Shown here one piece after another: positions 29,652-39,295 of a stretch of DNA of 39,295 nt; the first letter of the stretch is position 1, and every line of letters begins with the position of its first letter. The DNA comes from Pseudomonadota bacterium. Its GTDB lineage: Bacteria; Pseudomonadota; Gammaproteobacteria; Steroidobacterales; Steroidobacteraceae. Location: assembly GCA_963205255.1 (NCBI GenBank), contig CAUJIK010000091.1:1-39295 (forward strand), read 5' to 3'. Under the pieces are notes generated by a model that had not been told where the DNA came from, did no database searches, and saw only the letters and a program-made list of their open reading frames with translations. The translations under genes and the position numbers were made by a program.

Positions 29652-29706
29652 ACGTTGTGATCAGCCCCGTGGCATGGCCGCGTCGAACCTGATGCAATAC
29701 CAGCGG

Positions 29707-29783
29707 GCGCCCGTAGCTCAGTTGGATAGAGCATCGGCCTTCTAAGCCGAGGGTCGCAGGTTCGACTCCTGCCGGGCGCGCCA
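29707..29783 (+). tRNA. tRNA-Arg (anticodon TCT)
   Basis: The 77-base gene has acceptor arms GCGCCCG/CGGGCGC, discriminator G and encoded CCA. Anticodon stem TCGGC/GCCGA holds loop CTTCTAA, anticodon TCT, which reads AGA/AGG. Confidence 0.97.
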
Positions 29784-29808
29784 GGCTGGTTGCTGCGATG
29801 TGTACGAT

Positions 29809-29885
29809 GGTGGACGTAGCTCAGCTGGTAGAGTCCCGGATTGTGATTCCGGCTGTCGCGGGTTCGAGTCCCGTCGTCCACCCCA
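29809..29885 (+). tRNA. tRNA-His (anticodon GTG)
   Basis: Acceptor arms are GTGGACG/CGTCCAC with encoded CCA. The extra G at -1 (29809) pairs with discriminator C, the identity element of tRNA-His. Anticodon stem CCGGA/TCCGG holds loop TTGTGAT, anticodon GTG. Confidence 0.97.
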
Positions 29886-29894
29886 CCCTTTCAT

Positions 29895-29970
<76 letters not shown>

Positions 29971-29986
29971 TTTCCTCCCCTGCGGC

Positions 29987-30071
29987 GCGAAAGTGGCGGA
30001 ACTGGTAGACGCACTGGATTTAGGTTCCAGCGGGGCAACCCGTGAGGGTTCGAGTCCCTCCTTTCGCACCA
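29987..30071 (+). tRNA. tRNA-Leu (anticodon TAG)
   Basis: The 85-base gene has the long variable arm of class II tRNAs. Acceptor arms are GCGAAAG/CTTTCGC with A and encoded CCA. Anticodon stem CTGGA/TCCAG holds loop TTTAGGT, anticodon TAG. It ends 40 bases before the tig start. Confidence 0.97.
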
Positions 30072-30111
30072 GAGTGATGAGTCGGAAAGTTACAGCCGAG
30101 GAACGATGACG

Positions 30112-31413
30112 ATGCAGTTCACCCTGACCACCACCTCCGGACTCGAGCGCCGCATCGAGGTGCAGATTCCGCACACGCGTGTTGCCGGCGAGGTGGAGCG
30201 TCGCCTGCGCGACCTCACGAAGACCGCGAACATCCGCGGTTTCCGCAAGGGCAAGGTGCCGCTGCCGGTGATCAAGCAGCAGTTCGGCGAGCAGGTGCAC
30301 GGCGACACCGTGAACGAGCTGATCCGGCAGGGCTATTCGGATGCCGTGACCAAGGAAAAGCTGCGTCCGGCCAGCGGCCCGCGCATCGAGCCCATCCAGA
30401 TGGAGCCGGGCAATGATCTGAAGTTCGCGGCGGTGTTCGAAGTGCTGCCGGAAGTGGAAGTGAAGCCGGTGGACGAGCTTGCCGTCGAGCGCCCCACCTT
30501 CGAGGTGAGCGAGGCGGACATCGACGCCATGCTGGAAAGCATGCGCCGCCAGCGCATCACCTACAGCCCCGTCGAGCGCGCCGCGCAGAATGGCGACCGC
30601 GTGGTGGTGGATTTCCTCGGCCGGCTGGACGGCACGCCGTTCGCGGGCGGCGAGGGCAAGGACACGCCGTTCGTGATGGGCCAGGGCCGCGCCATTCCCG
30701 AATTCGAGGCGGCGCTGATCGGCATGAAGGCCGGCGAGAGCAAGACCGCGCCGGTGACCTTCCCCGAGAACTATGGCGCCAAGGATCTGGCGGGCAAGGC
30801 CACCGAATTCGACCTCACCGTGAAGGCGGTGGAGGAGGAGGTGCTGCCGGAAGTGGACGAGAAGTTCGCCGAGAGCTTCGGCATCGGCGAGGGCGGCGTT
30901 GCCAAGCTGCGCGAGGAAGTGCGCAAGAGCATGGAGCGCGAGGCCGGCGAGGCCGTGCGCACCCGGGTGCGCAACCAGGTGTTCGAGTCCCTGCAGCGCG
31001 ACAACCCCATCGAGCTGCCGCGCGCGCTGGTGGACGAGCAGGTGCAGCAGCTGCAGATCGACCTCATGCAGCGCACGGGCCGCACCGACGCCAGCCAGAT
31101 CCCGCCGCGCGAGCCCTTCGAGGAGCCGGCCCGCCGTCGCGTGGCGCTGGGGCTGCTGATCGGCGAAATCGTGCGTCGCGAGCAGATCAAGATCGACCGC
31201 GAGAAGGTGTTCGCGCGCCTGGAAGAGATCGTGGGCGCGTACCCGAACCCGGATGAGGTCCGCCAGGCCTATCTGCAGTCGCCTGATGCACTGCGGCAGG
31301 TCGAGACGCTGGTGCTGGAAGACCAGGTGGTGGAATGGGTGCTGGGGCGGGCCCGTGTGACGGACCGCCCGTCCAGCTTCACGGAACTGACCGGCTTCAA
31401 CAAGCAGGCGTAG
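30112..31413 (+). CDS. tig: Trigger factor
   Basis: This ribosome-bound chaperone and peptidyl-prolyl isomerase meets nascent chains at the exit tunnel. The ribosome-binding signature GFRKGKVP lies at about 44-51. The FKBP-like domain at about 155-245 has [13 protein letters not shown] and [10 protein letters not shown], and the C-terminal chaperone arms follow. Of two ATGs, the one at 30112 (MQFTL) has GAGGAA eight bases upstream, while that at 30106 is only two bases from it. This gives 433 residues (E. coli 432). The tig-clpP-clpX-lon order is the classical proteostasis block. Confidence 0.97.
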   Translation: MQFTLTTTSGLERRIEVQIPHTRVAGEVERRLRDLTKTANIRGFRKGKVPLPVIKQQFGEQVHGDTVNELIRQGYSDAVTKEKLRPASGPRIEPIQMEPGNDLKFAAVFEVLPEVEVKPVDELAVERPTFEVSEADIDAMLESMRRQRITYSPVERAAQNGDRVVVDFLGRLDGTPFAGGEGKDTPFVMGQGRAIPEFEAALIGMKAGESKTAPVTFPENYGAKDLAGKATEFDLTVKAVEEEVLPEVDEKFAESFGIGEGGVAKLREEVRKSMEREAGEAVRTRVRNQVFESLQRDNPIELPRALVDEQVQQLQIDLMQRTGRTDASQIPPREPFEEPARRRVALGLLIGEIVRREQIKIDREKVFARLEEIVGAYPNPDEVRQAYLQSPDALRQVETLVLEDQVVEWVLGRARVTDRPSSFTELTGFNKQA

Positions 31414-31423
31414 AATCCTCGCT

Positions 31424-32047
31424 ATGAACGAACGCGCCCTGAATCTCGTGCCGATGGTGGTCGAACAGACCTCCCGCGGCGAACGCGCCTACGACATCTA
31501 TTCCCGCCTCCTGAAGGAGCGGGTGATATTCGCCGTGGGCCCGGTCGAGGACTACATGGCCAATGTGATCGTGGCGCAGCTGCTGTTCCTGGAGTCGGTG
31601 AACCCGGACAAGGACATCGCGCTGTACATCAACTCGCCCGGCGGCCACGTGACCGCCGGCATGGCGATCTACGACACCATGCAGTTCATCAAGCCCGATG
31701 TGTCGACCATCTGCATCGGGCAGGCGGCCAGCATGGGCGCCGTGCTGCTGGCCGGCGGCGCCAAGGGCAAGCGCTTCGCCCTGCCGCATTCGCGGGTGAT
31801 GATCCACCAGCCGCTGGGCGGCATGCAGGGTCAGGCGGTGGACATGGAGATCCACGCGCGCGAGATTCTCTCCACGCGCGATCGCCTGAACCACATCCTC
31901 GCGCATCACACGGGGCAGCCCGTGGACAAGATCAAGCAGGACACCGACCGCGACAACTTCATGAACGGTGATGATGCGGTGCGGTATGGCCTTATCGACC
32001 GGGTGCTGTCCGCACGTGGCGAGATCGCTGCCTCGGTCGCGAAATAA
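31424..32047 (+). CDS. clpP: ATP-dependent Clp protease proteolytic subunit
   Basis: ClpP forms the 14-subunit proteolytic chamber used by ClpX and ClpA. The triad is intact: Ser103 in GQAASMGA, His128 in [10 protein letters not shown] and Asp177 in DTDRDNF. Length is 207 residues, as in E. coli including its propeptide. It begins ten bases after the tig stop without an obvious ribosome binding site, so tig and clpP may share a transcript. A 125-bp gap follows. Confidence 0.98.
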   Translation: MNERALNLVPMVVEQTSRGERAYDIYSRLLKERVIFAVGPVEDYMANVIVAQLLFLESVNPDKDIALYINSPGGHVTAGMAIYDTMQFIKPDVSTICIGQAASMGAVLLAGGAKGKRFALPHSRVMIHQPLGGMQGQAVDMEIHAREILSTRDRLNHILAHHTGQPVDKIKQDTDRDNFMNGDDAVRYGLIDRVLSARGEIAASVAK

Positions 32048-32074
32048 GTCCGCCGGTTTCAAAAACCCTTGCAG

Positions 32075-32133
32075 TTACAGGCTCTTGCCTGTGACATGCT
32101 GCTTTGCGCCTGCTGCGCGCCTCATGCTATATA
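32075..32133 (+). promoter_or_regulatory. Hairpin and possible clpX promoter in the clpP-clpX gap
   Basis: ACAGGC-TCTT-GCCTGT (32077-32092) forms a stem that may attenuate read-through from clpP. Downstream, TGCTATATA (32125-32133) resembles an extended -10, with a weak TTGCGC 18 bp upstream. A clpX ribosome binding site AAGGA lies seven bases before the ATG at 32173. No heat-shock promoter match is seen here. Confidence 0.4.
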
Positions 32134-32172
32134 GAGCTGCATCGGGCCCCCCATGCCCGAAAGGAATGCTAG

Positions 32173-33501
32173 ATGAGCGATGACACCCGTGGGCGTGGCG
32201 ATGATGGCAAGCTGCTGTACTGCTCTTTCTGCGGAAAGAGCCAGCACGAGGTGCGCAAGCTCATCGCCGGTCCCTCCGTCTTCGTCTGCGACGAGTGCGT
32301 GGAGCTGTGCAACGACATCATCCGCGAGGAGCTCGAGGACAAGGCCGAGCGCGCGCGCGACAAGCTGCCCAAGCCGCATGAGATCAAGACCGTCCTCGAC
32401 GAGTACGTGATCGGCCAGGAGCGCGCGAAGAAGACGCTGTCGGTGGCGGTCTACAACCACTACAAGCGCCTGCAGACGCGTGGCAGTGGCCCGCGGCCCA
32501 AGGAAGAGGTCGAGATCGCCAAGAGCAACATCCTGCTGATCGGCCCGACCGGCTGCGGCAAGACGCTGCTGGCCGAAACGCTCGCCCGGCTGCTCAATGT
32601 GCCGTTCACGATCGCCGACGCCACCACGCTGACCGAAGCCGGCTACGTGGGTGAGGATGTCGAGAACATCATCCAGAAGCTGCTGCAGAAGTGCGACTAC
32701 GACGTCGAGAAGGCGCAGACCGGCATCGTCTACATCGACGAGATCGACAAGATCTCGCGCAAGTCCGACAACCCCTCCATCACCCGTGATGTGTCGGGCG
32801 AGGGTGTGCAGCAGGCGCTGCTGAAGCTTATCGAGGGCACCATGGCCTCGGTGCCGCCGCAGGGCGGCCGCAAGCATCCGCAGCAGGAGTTCCTGCAGGT
32901 CGATACCTCCAACATCCTGTTCATCGTCGGCGGCGCCTTCGCGGGCCTCGACAAGATCATCCTCAACCGCACCCAGAAGGGCGGCATCGGTTTCACCTCC
33001 GATGTGCGCAGCGTCAACGCCCGCCTGCATGGCACCGACGTGTTCCACGACGTGGAGCCGGAGGATCTGGTGCGCTTCGGCCTGATCCCCGAGTTCGTCG
33101 GCCGCCTGCCGGTGGTCGCGACGCTGGAGGAACTGGACGAGCCGGCGCTGATCTCCATCCTCAAGGATCCGAAGAACGCGCTGACCAAGCAGTACCGCCG
33201 CCTGTTCGAGATGGACGGCGCGGAGCTGGAGTTCCGCGACGACGGCCTCGCGGCCATCGCCCGCAAGGCCATGGACCGCAAGACCGGCGCCCGCGGCCTG
33301 CGCACCATCATGGAAACCATCCTGCTGGACACCATGTACCAGCTGCCCTCGCTGAAGAATGTCAGCAAGGTGGTGGTGGACGAGAGCGTGGTGCTGGGCC
33401 ATGCGCCGCCCTACGTGGTCTACAAATCCGAGGATGCGCGGGGCGAGAAGTCCGGCGCGCTGGCCGAGGAACCGCGCCGGGTTTCGGGCTCGACCCACTG
33501 A
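32173..33501 (+). CDS. clpX: ATP-dependent Clp protease ATP-binding subunit ClpX
   Basis: This AAA+ unfoldase feeds substrates to ClpP. The N-terminal zinc-binding domain has Cys17, Cys20, Cys39 and Cys42. Walker A GPTGCGKT is at 124-131, the pore loop GYVGED follows, Walker B is VYIDEIDKI, and the ClpP-docking loop contains GIGF. Length is 442 residues (E. coli 424); the extra residues are mostly at the C-terminus. Confidence 0.98.
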   Translation: MSDDTRGRGDDGKLLYCSFCGKSQHEVRKLIAGPSVFVCDECVELCNDIIREELEDKAERARDKLPKPHEIKTVLDEYVIGQERAKKTLSVAVYNHYKRLQTRGSGPRPKEEVEIAKSNILLIGPTGCGKTLLAETLARLLNVPFTIADATTLTEAGYVGEDVENIIQKLLQKCDYDVEKAQTGIVYIDEIDKISRKSDNPSITRDVSGEGVQQALLKLIEGTMASVPPQGGRKHPQQEFLQVDTSNILFIVGGAFAGLDKIILNRTQKGGIGFTSDVRSVNARLHGTDVFHDVEPEDLVRFGLIPEFVGRLPVVATLEELDEPALISILKDPKNALTKQYRRLFEMDGAELEFRDDGLAAIARKAMDRKTGARGLRTIMETILLDTMYQLPSLKNVSKVVVDESVVLGHAPPYVVYKSEDARGEKSGALAEEPRRVSGSTH

Positions 33502-33529
33502 CGCGTCCGGCGCCCTGAATGAGGGCAGT

Positions 33530-33553
33530 GGCCGTCCGCGCTGGCGGGCGGCC
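33530..33553 (+). terminator. Stem-loop downstream of clpX
   Basis: GGCCGTCCG and CGGGCGGCC pair over 9 bp, including one G-T pair, across a six-base loop. Only TT follows. A smaller stem GCCCT/AGGGC lies just before, at 33512-33526. Its end overlaps the lon -35 element. Confidence 0.45.
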
Positions 33554-33581
33554 TTGAACTGGCGCTGTGCCGCCCCCAATG
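33553..33581 (+). promoter_or_regulatory. Sigma-32 (heat-shock) promoter of lon
   Basis: CTTGAAC at 33553-33559 and CCCCAATG at 33574-33581 are 14 bp apart. This is close to the RpoH consensus CTTGAAA / CCCCATNT with 13-15 bp spacing. It lies about 44 bp before the lon start codon. lon is a known RpoH target in E. coli. A sigma-70-like TAGACT at 33587-33592 lacks a spaced -35. Confidence 0.65.
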
Positions 33582-33624
33582 TCGGCTAGACTCCCGGTCA
33601 ACCGATCGGCGCTGAGGGCGACAA

Positions 33625-36057
<2,433 letters not shown>

Positions 36058-36070
36058 AGGCAGTTTCCGA

Positions 36071-36131
36071 TTGCCTCCGGTGCCGAGGTTCCATAGACTA
36101 CGCGCCCTCGCGCCAGCTCATGGTTGGCGCG
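36071..36131 (+). promoter_or_regulatory. Promoter and leader hairpin of the tRNA-Val/tRNA-Asp unit
   Basis: TTGCCT (36071-36076) and TAGACT (36094-36099) are exactly 17 bp apart and are followed by a GC-rich discriminator typical of stable-RNA promoters. In the leader, CGCGCCA (36109-36115) pairs perfectly with TGGCGCG (36125-36131). tRNA-Val begins 25 bases later. Confidence 0.6.
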
Positions 36132-36156
36132 GGTGCGGAAATGGGCCTGTTGGCGA

Positions 36157-36232
36157 GGGTGCTTAGCTCAGCTGGTAGAGCGTCGCCCTTACAAGGCGAA
36201 TGTCGGGGGTTCGATCCCCTCAGCACCCACCA
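36157..36232 (+). tRNA. tRNA-Val (anticodon TAC)
   Basis: The 76-base gene has acceptor arms GGGTGCT/AGCACCC, discriminator A and encoded CCA. Anticodon stem TCGCC/GGCGA holds loop CTTACAA, anticodon TAC. A small perfect hairpin GACCCC-CTG-GGGGTC at 36241-36255 separates it from tRNA-Asp, probably a processing structure. Confidence 0.97.
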
Positions 36233-36262
36233 CCGCAAAGGACCCCCTGGGGGTCACGCAAC

Positions 36263-36339
36263 GGAGCGGTAGTTCAGCTGGTTAGAATACCGGCCTGTCA
36301 CGCCGGGGGTCGCGGGTTCGAGTCCCGTCCGCTCCGCCA
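36263..36339 (+). tRNA. tRNA-Asp (anticodon GTC), island attachment site
   Basis: The 77-base gene has acceptor arms GGAGCGG/CCGCTCC, discriminator G and encoded CCA. Anticodon stem CCGGC/GCCGG holds loop CTGTCAC, anticodon GTC. The integrase frame ends within it on the opposite strand, so its 3' half is very likely the attachment core, left intact by the insertion. A weak terminator-like CCCC/GGGG stem followed by TTTTT lies at 36385-36403. Confidence 0.97.
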
Positions 36340-37691
36340 TCTTTGGCAAGACTGAAATGCTTGATCTTTCGCCAGCTTAGGCGGCCCCATTGCCGGGGTT
36401 TTTCTTCCTGTTCAGGTTCTAGTGGCAATGTAGTGGCTAATCCGGGGGATTGCAGGGGCCTGTCGGGGGCAGCAATGCTCACGGTACATGCGCGCTCGGG
36501 AGAGCGCTCCATCGCACGCCGTATCGCCTCCACTTCTGTCTCTGTTGCGCCCTCGGTCCACGCCGCGTAAGTCGTCAGCATCGTGTGTGGACTGTGGCCG
36601 TCCTCCTTGGCGACCAGCAGCACGTTGTGGCCCACCATGAGGCGCCAGCTTACGAACGAGTGGCGGGCGTTGTACGGCTCCCGGTAGGGGATGCGGGTCT
36701 TCTCCAGCACGTAGCGCCAGCGGTCGTAGGGGTACGACAGGTTCAGGACCGGGGCGCCCTCCCCGGTGCAGAACAGGTAGTCGTGGGCGAGCCTGCCGGC
36801 GCGCGCCAGCTGTTCGCGCAGGGCCAGTTGGCGCTTGAGCACTTCGAGTGCCCGGCCGCAAAGGCGGATTTCGCGGTCCTCGCGGGTCTTGGTGCGGTCC
36901 TTCTCCCGGCCGCGGACCAGTGCTTTGGTGATGCGGATCGTGCCTTTGGCCAGGTCGCAATCGCTGGTTCTGAGCGCCATTTGCTCGGACTGCCGCAGGC
37001 CGGTGAAGAACCGGAACTCCTCGAAATTGCCGTGAGCCTCACCAAACTCGGCGTGCGATTCGGCAATGATCCGCTCGGCTTCCTCGATGGTGAACGGTTC
37101 GATCGGCAGGCGGTCCTTCCGGGCGATCCGCAGAGTCTTCAGGCCCGTCGCCGGATTGTGTTTCTCGGGGTGGTCCTTGTAGCCGAAGTCGAATGCGCAG
37201 CGGACGGCGCTGACCACGTTGTTGTAGGTCTTCTTGTTGCGGGTGTGGGCGGCCACGATGCCGGAAAGACGCGAATAGCGTACGTCCTCGAAAGTCTCAT
37301 GGCCGATCTGCGGTCGCCAGACAGAATCCAGCAGCCGTCGGTAGCTCTGGCAGGTGGAGAAGGCCATGTCGTGCATGGCCATGCGCATCTCGCAGTGGGC
37401 AAGATAGGCGTCGAAGATCTGGCCGCAGGTTGGGAGCGCGGCCGTGGCGGTCCGTGCCTCGGCAAGATTGTCCCGCAGGCGGTAGTCGGGGAACTCCTCG
37501 ACGAACGAAAAGGTCCCCGCCTCGATCCTCAGCTTGATGGCTTCGAGCTGGACTCGTGCTCGGCGGAGGTTGGCTGCGGTCGGCGCGCGCCGGATGGTCG
37601 GGCGATAGCGTTTGCCCTGGTACTTGAAGGTGAATTCGATGCGGTCCCTGCCTTTCGCCTGGACGCCGCCGGATTCAGACTTTCTACCCAT
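36282..37691 (-). CDS. Tyrosine-recombinase integrase with DUF3596-like arm-binding domain
   Basis: The 469-residue protein has an N-terminal arm-DNA-binding region (about 12-66, IEFTFKYQGKRYRPT), a core-binding domain at about 88-175 and a C-terminal catalytic domain. Catalytic residues are seen: Arg233 in TGLRQSEQ, Arg343 in YNARHSF, His366 in DGHSPHT and the nucleophile Tyr375 in TTYAAW. The His of the usual HxxR is Tyr here. The last residues, DGTRTRDPRRDRPVF, are the antisense translation of tRNA-Asp, so the stop codon is supplied by the tRNA gene. The ATG at 37691 has GGAGGG nine bases upstream. Its 5' end lies within the excisionase-like frame. Confidence 0.93.
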   Translation of the reverse strand: MGRKSESGGVQAKGRDRIEFTFKYQGKRYRPTIRRAPTAANLRRARVQLEAIKLRIEAGTFSFVEEFPDYRLRDNLAEARTATAALPTCGQIFDAYLAHCEMRMAMHDMAFSTCQSYRRLLDSVWRPQIGHETFEDVRYSRLSGIVAAHTRNKKTYNNVVSAVRCAFDFGYKDHPEKHNPATGLKTLRIARKDRLPIEPFTIEEAERIIAESHAEFGEAHGNFEEFRFFTGLRQSEQMALRTSDCDLAKGTIRITKALVRGREKDRTKTREDREIRLCGRALEVLKRQLALREQLARAGRLAHDYLFCTGEGAPVLNLSYPYDRWRYVLEKTRIPYREPYNARHSFVSWRLMVGHNVLLVAKEDGHSPHTMLTTYAAWTEGATETEVEAIRRAMERSPERACTVSIAAPDRPLQSPGLATTLPLEPEQEEKPRQWGRLSWRKIKHFSLAKDGGADGTRTRDPRRDRPVF

Positions 37692-38005
37692 CGGTGGTAA
37701 CCCTCCACATCGATCATGACGCGCCCGTCCGGCGCGTGGACATACTCGCTTCTTTCCCGCCAAACGCCGCTCTCAATCTTGCGCTCCATGGCTTTCACCG
37801 TATAGCCAGTCATTGCGGCTGCCACGGGTAGCAGGACGTAGCGGGGTGATGCGACGGATGGCGTGGTCACCGCGAAGGGGACTCCAGGGGGCTCGGTTGA
37901 GGAGTCTGTGGCCGGCGCCGCGGGTGCGGGGAATGGAAGGGACGCGGTGCGCTGGTCGCGGAGCCGGCCCGTGCGGCGCCGTGGACGTGTCAGGGTGCTG
38001 GCCAT
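37529..38005 (-). CDS. Excisionase-like protein
   Basis: Residues about 56-108 (YVLLPVAAAMTGYTVKAME, then DGRVMIDVEGYHRWVES) resemble the winged-helix excisionases that accompany DUF3596-type integrases and direct excision. The first 45 residues and everything after 110 are low-complexity and look unrelated. The frame does not stop after the domain but continues 163 bases into the integrase gene. The start is uncertain: ATG at 38005 has no ribosome binding site, and a GTG at 37873 would give a protein beginning just before the domain. Confidence 0.65.
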   Translation of the reverse strand: MASTLTRPRRRTGRLRDQRTASLPFPAPAAPATDSSTEPPGVPFAVTTPSVASPRYVLLPVAAAMTGYTVKAMERKIESGVWRERSEYVHAPDGRVMIDVEGYHRWVESLNPAASRRKAGTASNSPSSTRANAIARPSGARRPQPTSAEHESSSKPSS

Positions 38006-38204
38006 CGTTGCATCTGAAGCGTGAAGTCAGTGTCCCGGCGCCAGAGGTTGAATACTCGTAGTCACTAACAGAACAAGTATCAGAAGACGTCGAGCCTTGC
38101 AAGCATCGAGGCATTTGTCACAGTTTCGGCCCAATATGCGTGGCGCATTTGCACTACCCATGGCATAGCCTTGAGCGTCCCCGTCCTCTGCAGGGACAGC
38201 AGCC
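38006..38204. other. Intergenic region between xis-like gene and IS91-like transposase
   Basis: No gene is seen. It holds an imperfect 20-bp dyad at 38090-38109 centred on CTTGCAAG, and a small hairpin ATGCG-TGG-CGCAT at 38136-38148. On the minus strand TTGTTC and TATTCA 16 bp apart could drive the excisionase-like gene. The transposon end probably lies here, but no boundary can be fixed. Confidence 0.4.
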
Positions 38205-39295
38205 ATGTCCGTCGCCGCCCGAGCGCGGCGACCGCGCGCGCCGCCGTTCATCGATCCACCGGGTTACGCACGCCACCGCCCGGAAGCGACGGTTCTGTAC
38301 CAGCTCGTCGAGCAGCACTATCCAGTTTTCCGGGATCTGCGGGCGGAAGCCGGCCGTCCGCTGCCAGCCTACGTGCAGGAGGAGTTCGACGCCTACCTGA
38401 AGTGCGGGAGGCTTGAAGCGGGCTTCCTGCGCGTGCGCTGCGAGCACTGCCACGCCGGGAAGCTGGTGGCCTTCAGCTGCAAGAAGCGCGGGTTCTGCCC
38501 TTCGTGCGGTGCGCGGCGCATGGCCGAGACGGCTGCGCTGCTGGCTGACGAGGTGCTGCCCGAACGCCCTTTGCGGCAATGGGTATTGTCGCTGCCGCAC
38601 GCGCTGCGCTTCCTGCTCGCCACGGACCCGGAGGCGCTGACGCTGGTGCTGGGCGTGGTGTATCGAACGATCTCGCGCCACCTGCTCCACAGAGCTGGCC
38701 TCGCGCGCGTCAGTGGCGCAACCGGCGCGGTGACGCTGGTGCAGCGGTTTGGTTCGGCGTTGAACCTCAACGTGCACTTTCACATGCTGTTTCTGGATGG
38801 CGTGTATGTGGCCGCCGGCGCCGGCGCGCCGGTGTTCCGCCATGTTGCCGGACTGGGCCAGGACGAGCTGCAGGCGCTGGTCGAGCAGATCGCCTCCCGC
38901 ATCGGCCGTGTGCTGGAGCGGCGGGGACTGGTTGAACGCGACATCGAGAACGCCTGGCTCCCCGGGGATGGCGTAGGCGGCCCGCTGGATGATCTGCTGG
39001 GCTCTTCGATCACCTACCGGATTGCCGTTGGCCCAAGATCCGGGCAGAAGCTGTTCACGCTGCAGACGGTGCCACCCCGGCTGCAGGGCCTGGAAGGCGA
39101 TCCGAACGGGGCGGCCCGCGCCGGTGGGTTCTCGCTGCATGCCGGCATCGACATGGCGCCCCACCAGCGGCCGAAGCTCGAACGGCTGTGTCGCTACGTG
39201 AGCCGCCCGCCGGTGGCAACCGAACGCTTAGCCATGACTTCATCAGGCCACGTGCGCTATGCCCTCAAGAGCCCATACCGGGACGGCACCACGCA
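38205..39295 (+). CDS. IS91-family HUH transposase, 3' end outside window
   Basis: The frame is open to the window edge (363 codons seen). An N-terminal zinc-binding domain has Cys79, Cys82, Cys92, Cys98 and Cys101 (CEHCH...CPSCGARR). The HUH metal motif is HFHML (191-195), and the likely catalytic tyrosine is Tyr331 in LCRYVSRPP. This is the architecture of IS91/ISCR rolling-circle transposases, which move without target duplication and can carry adjacent DNA. The ATG at 38205 has AGGGA about seven bases upstream. Family members are usually 380-500 residues long, so the end is probably near. No inactivating change is seen. Confidence 0.92.
   Translation, partial: MSVAARARRPRAPPFIDPPGYARHRPEATVLYQLVEQHYPVFRDLRAEAGRPLPAYVQEEFDAYLKCGRLEAGFLRVRCEHCHAGKLVAFSCKKRGFCPSCGARRMAETAALLADEVLPERPLRQWVLSLPHALRFLLATDPEALTLVLGVVYRTISRHLLHRAGLARVSGATGAVTLVQRFGSALNLNVHFHMLFLDGVYVAAGAGAPVFRHVAGLGQDELQALVEQIASRIGRVLERRGLVERDIENAWLPGDGVGGPLDDLLGSSITYRIAVGPRSGQKLFTLQTVPPRLQGLEGDPNGAARAGGFSLHAGIDMAPHQRPKLERLCRYVSRPPVATERLAMTSSGHVRYALKSPYRDGTT

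Larger units (their letters stand above)
36263..39295. mobile_element. Left end of a tRNA-Asp-integrated genomic island, right end outside window
   Basis: tRNA-Asp, an integrase reading toward and into it, an excisionase-like gene behind the integrase, and an IS91-like transposase together mark the integrase-proximal end of a genomic island or prophage. The matching tRNA 3'-end repeat that would define the other junction is not in the window. No structural phage or conjugation gene is visible, so its class is open. Confidence 0.8.

Overview
This window is almost entirely conserved chromosome of a GC-rich gammaproteobacterium, with the start of a genomic island at its right end. The order asd-fimV-truA-accD-folC-SPOR-cvpA-purF and the block folD-tRNAs-tig-clpP-clpX-lon are typical of Gammaproteobacteria. 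FimV and a FimX-like protein point to a type IV pilus lineage such as Xanthomonadales, Nevskiales or Steroidobacterales. EF-P carries Lys34 and lies beside epmA and epmB, which argues against Pseudomonas, where EF-P is modified on Arg. The exact order is an inference; no 16S gene is present.

Layout. 1-1231: 3' part of a divergent FtsH-like AAA/M41 protease. 1301-6139: fimX-like, epmB, efp and epmA, where the three epm/efp genes form a compact EF-P lysylation module. 6136-7617: psd and a SCO-family copper protein, which read with epmA as one leftward operon. 7610-10671: prmB, aroC and asd. 10771-19384: fimV, truA, accD, folC, a SPOR protein, cvpA and purF. 19419-26300: a tightly overlapping run of a receiver-Ser/Thr kinase, miaE and a five-gene peptide ABC transporter. 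26280-29425: lpxH, cysS and folD. 29484-30071: tRNA genes Pro, Arg, His, Lys and Leu. 30112-36057: tig, clpP, clpX and lon. 36157-36339: tRNA-Val and tRNA-Asp.

At tRNA-Asp the character changes. A tyrosine integrase on the minus strand ends inside the tRNA gene. An excisionase-like gene precedes it, and an IS91-like HUH transposase runs off the right edge. This is the integrase end of a mobile island whose cargo and far junction lie outside the window.

Most genes are ordinary housekeeping genes and I see no clearly new defence or signalling system. The least expected items are the receiver-kinase fused by overlap to miaE and the opp genes, the FtsH-like protein that lacks residues essential in FtsH, a CRP/Vfr-like dyad before the fimX-like gene, and the long xis/int overlap on the island.
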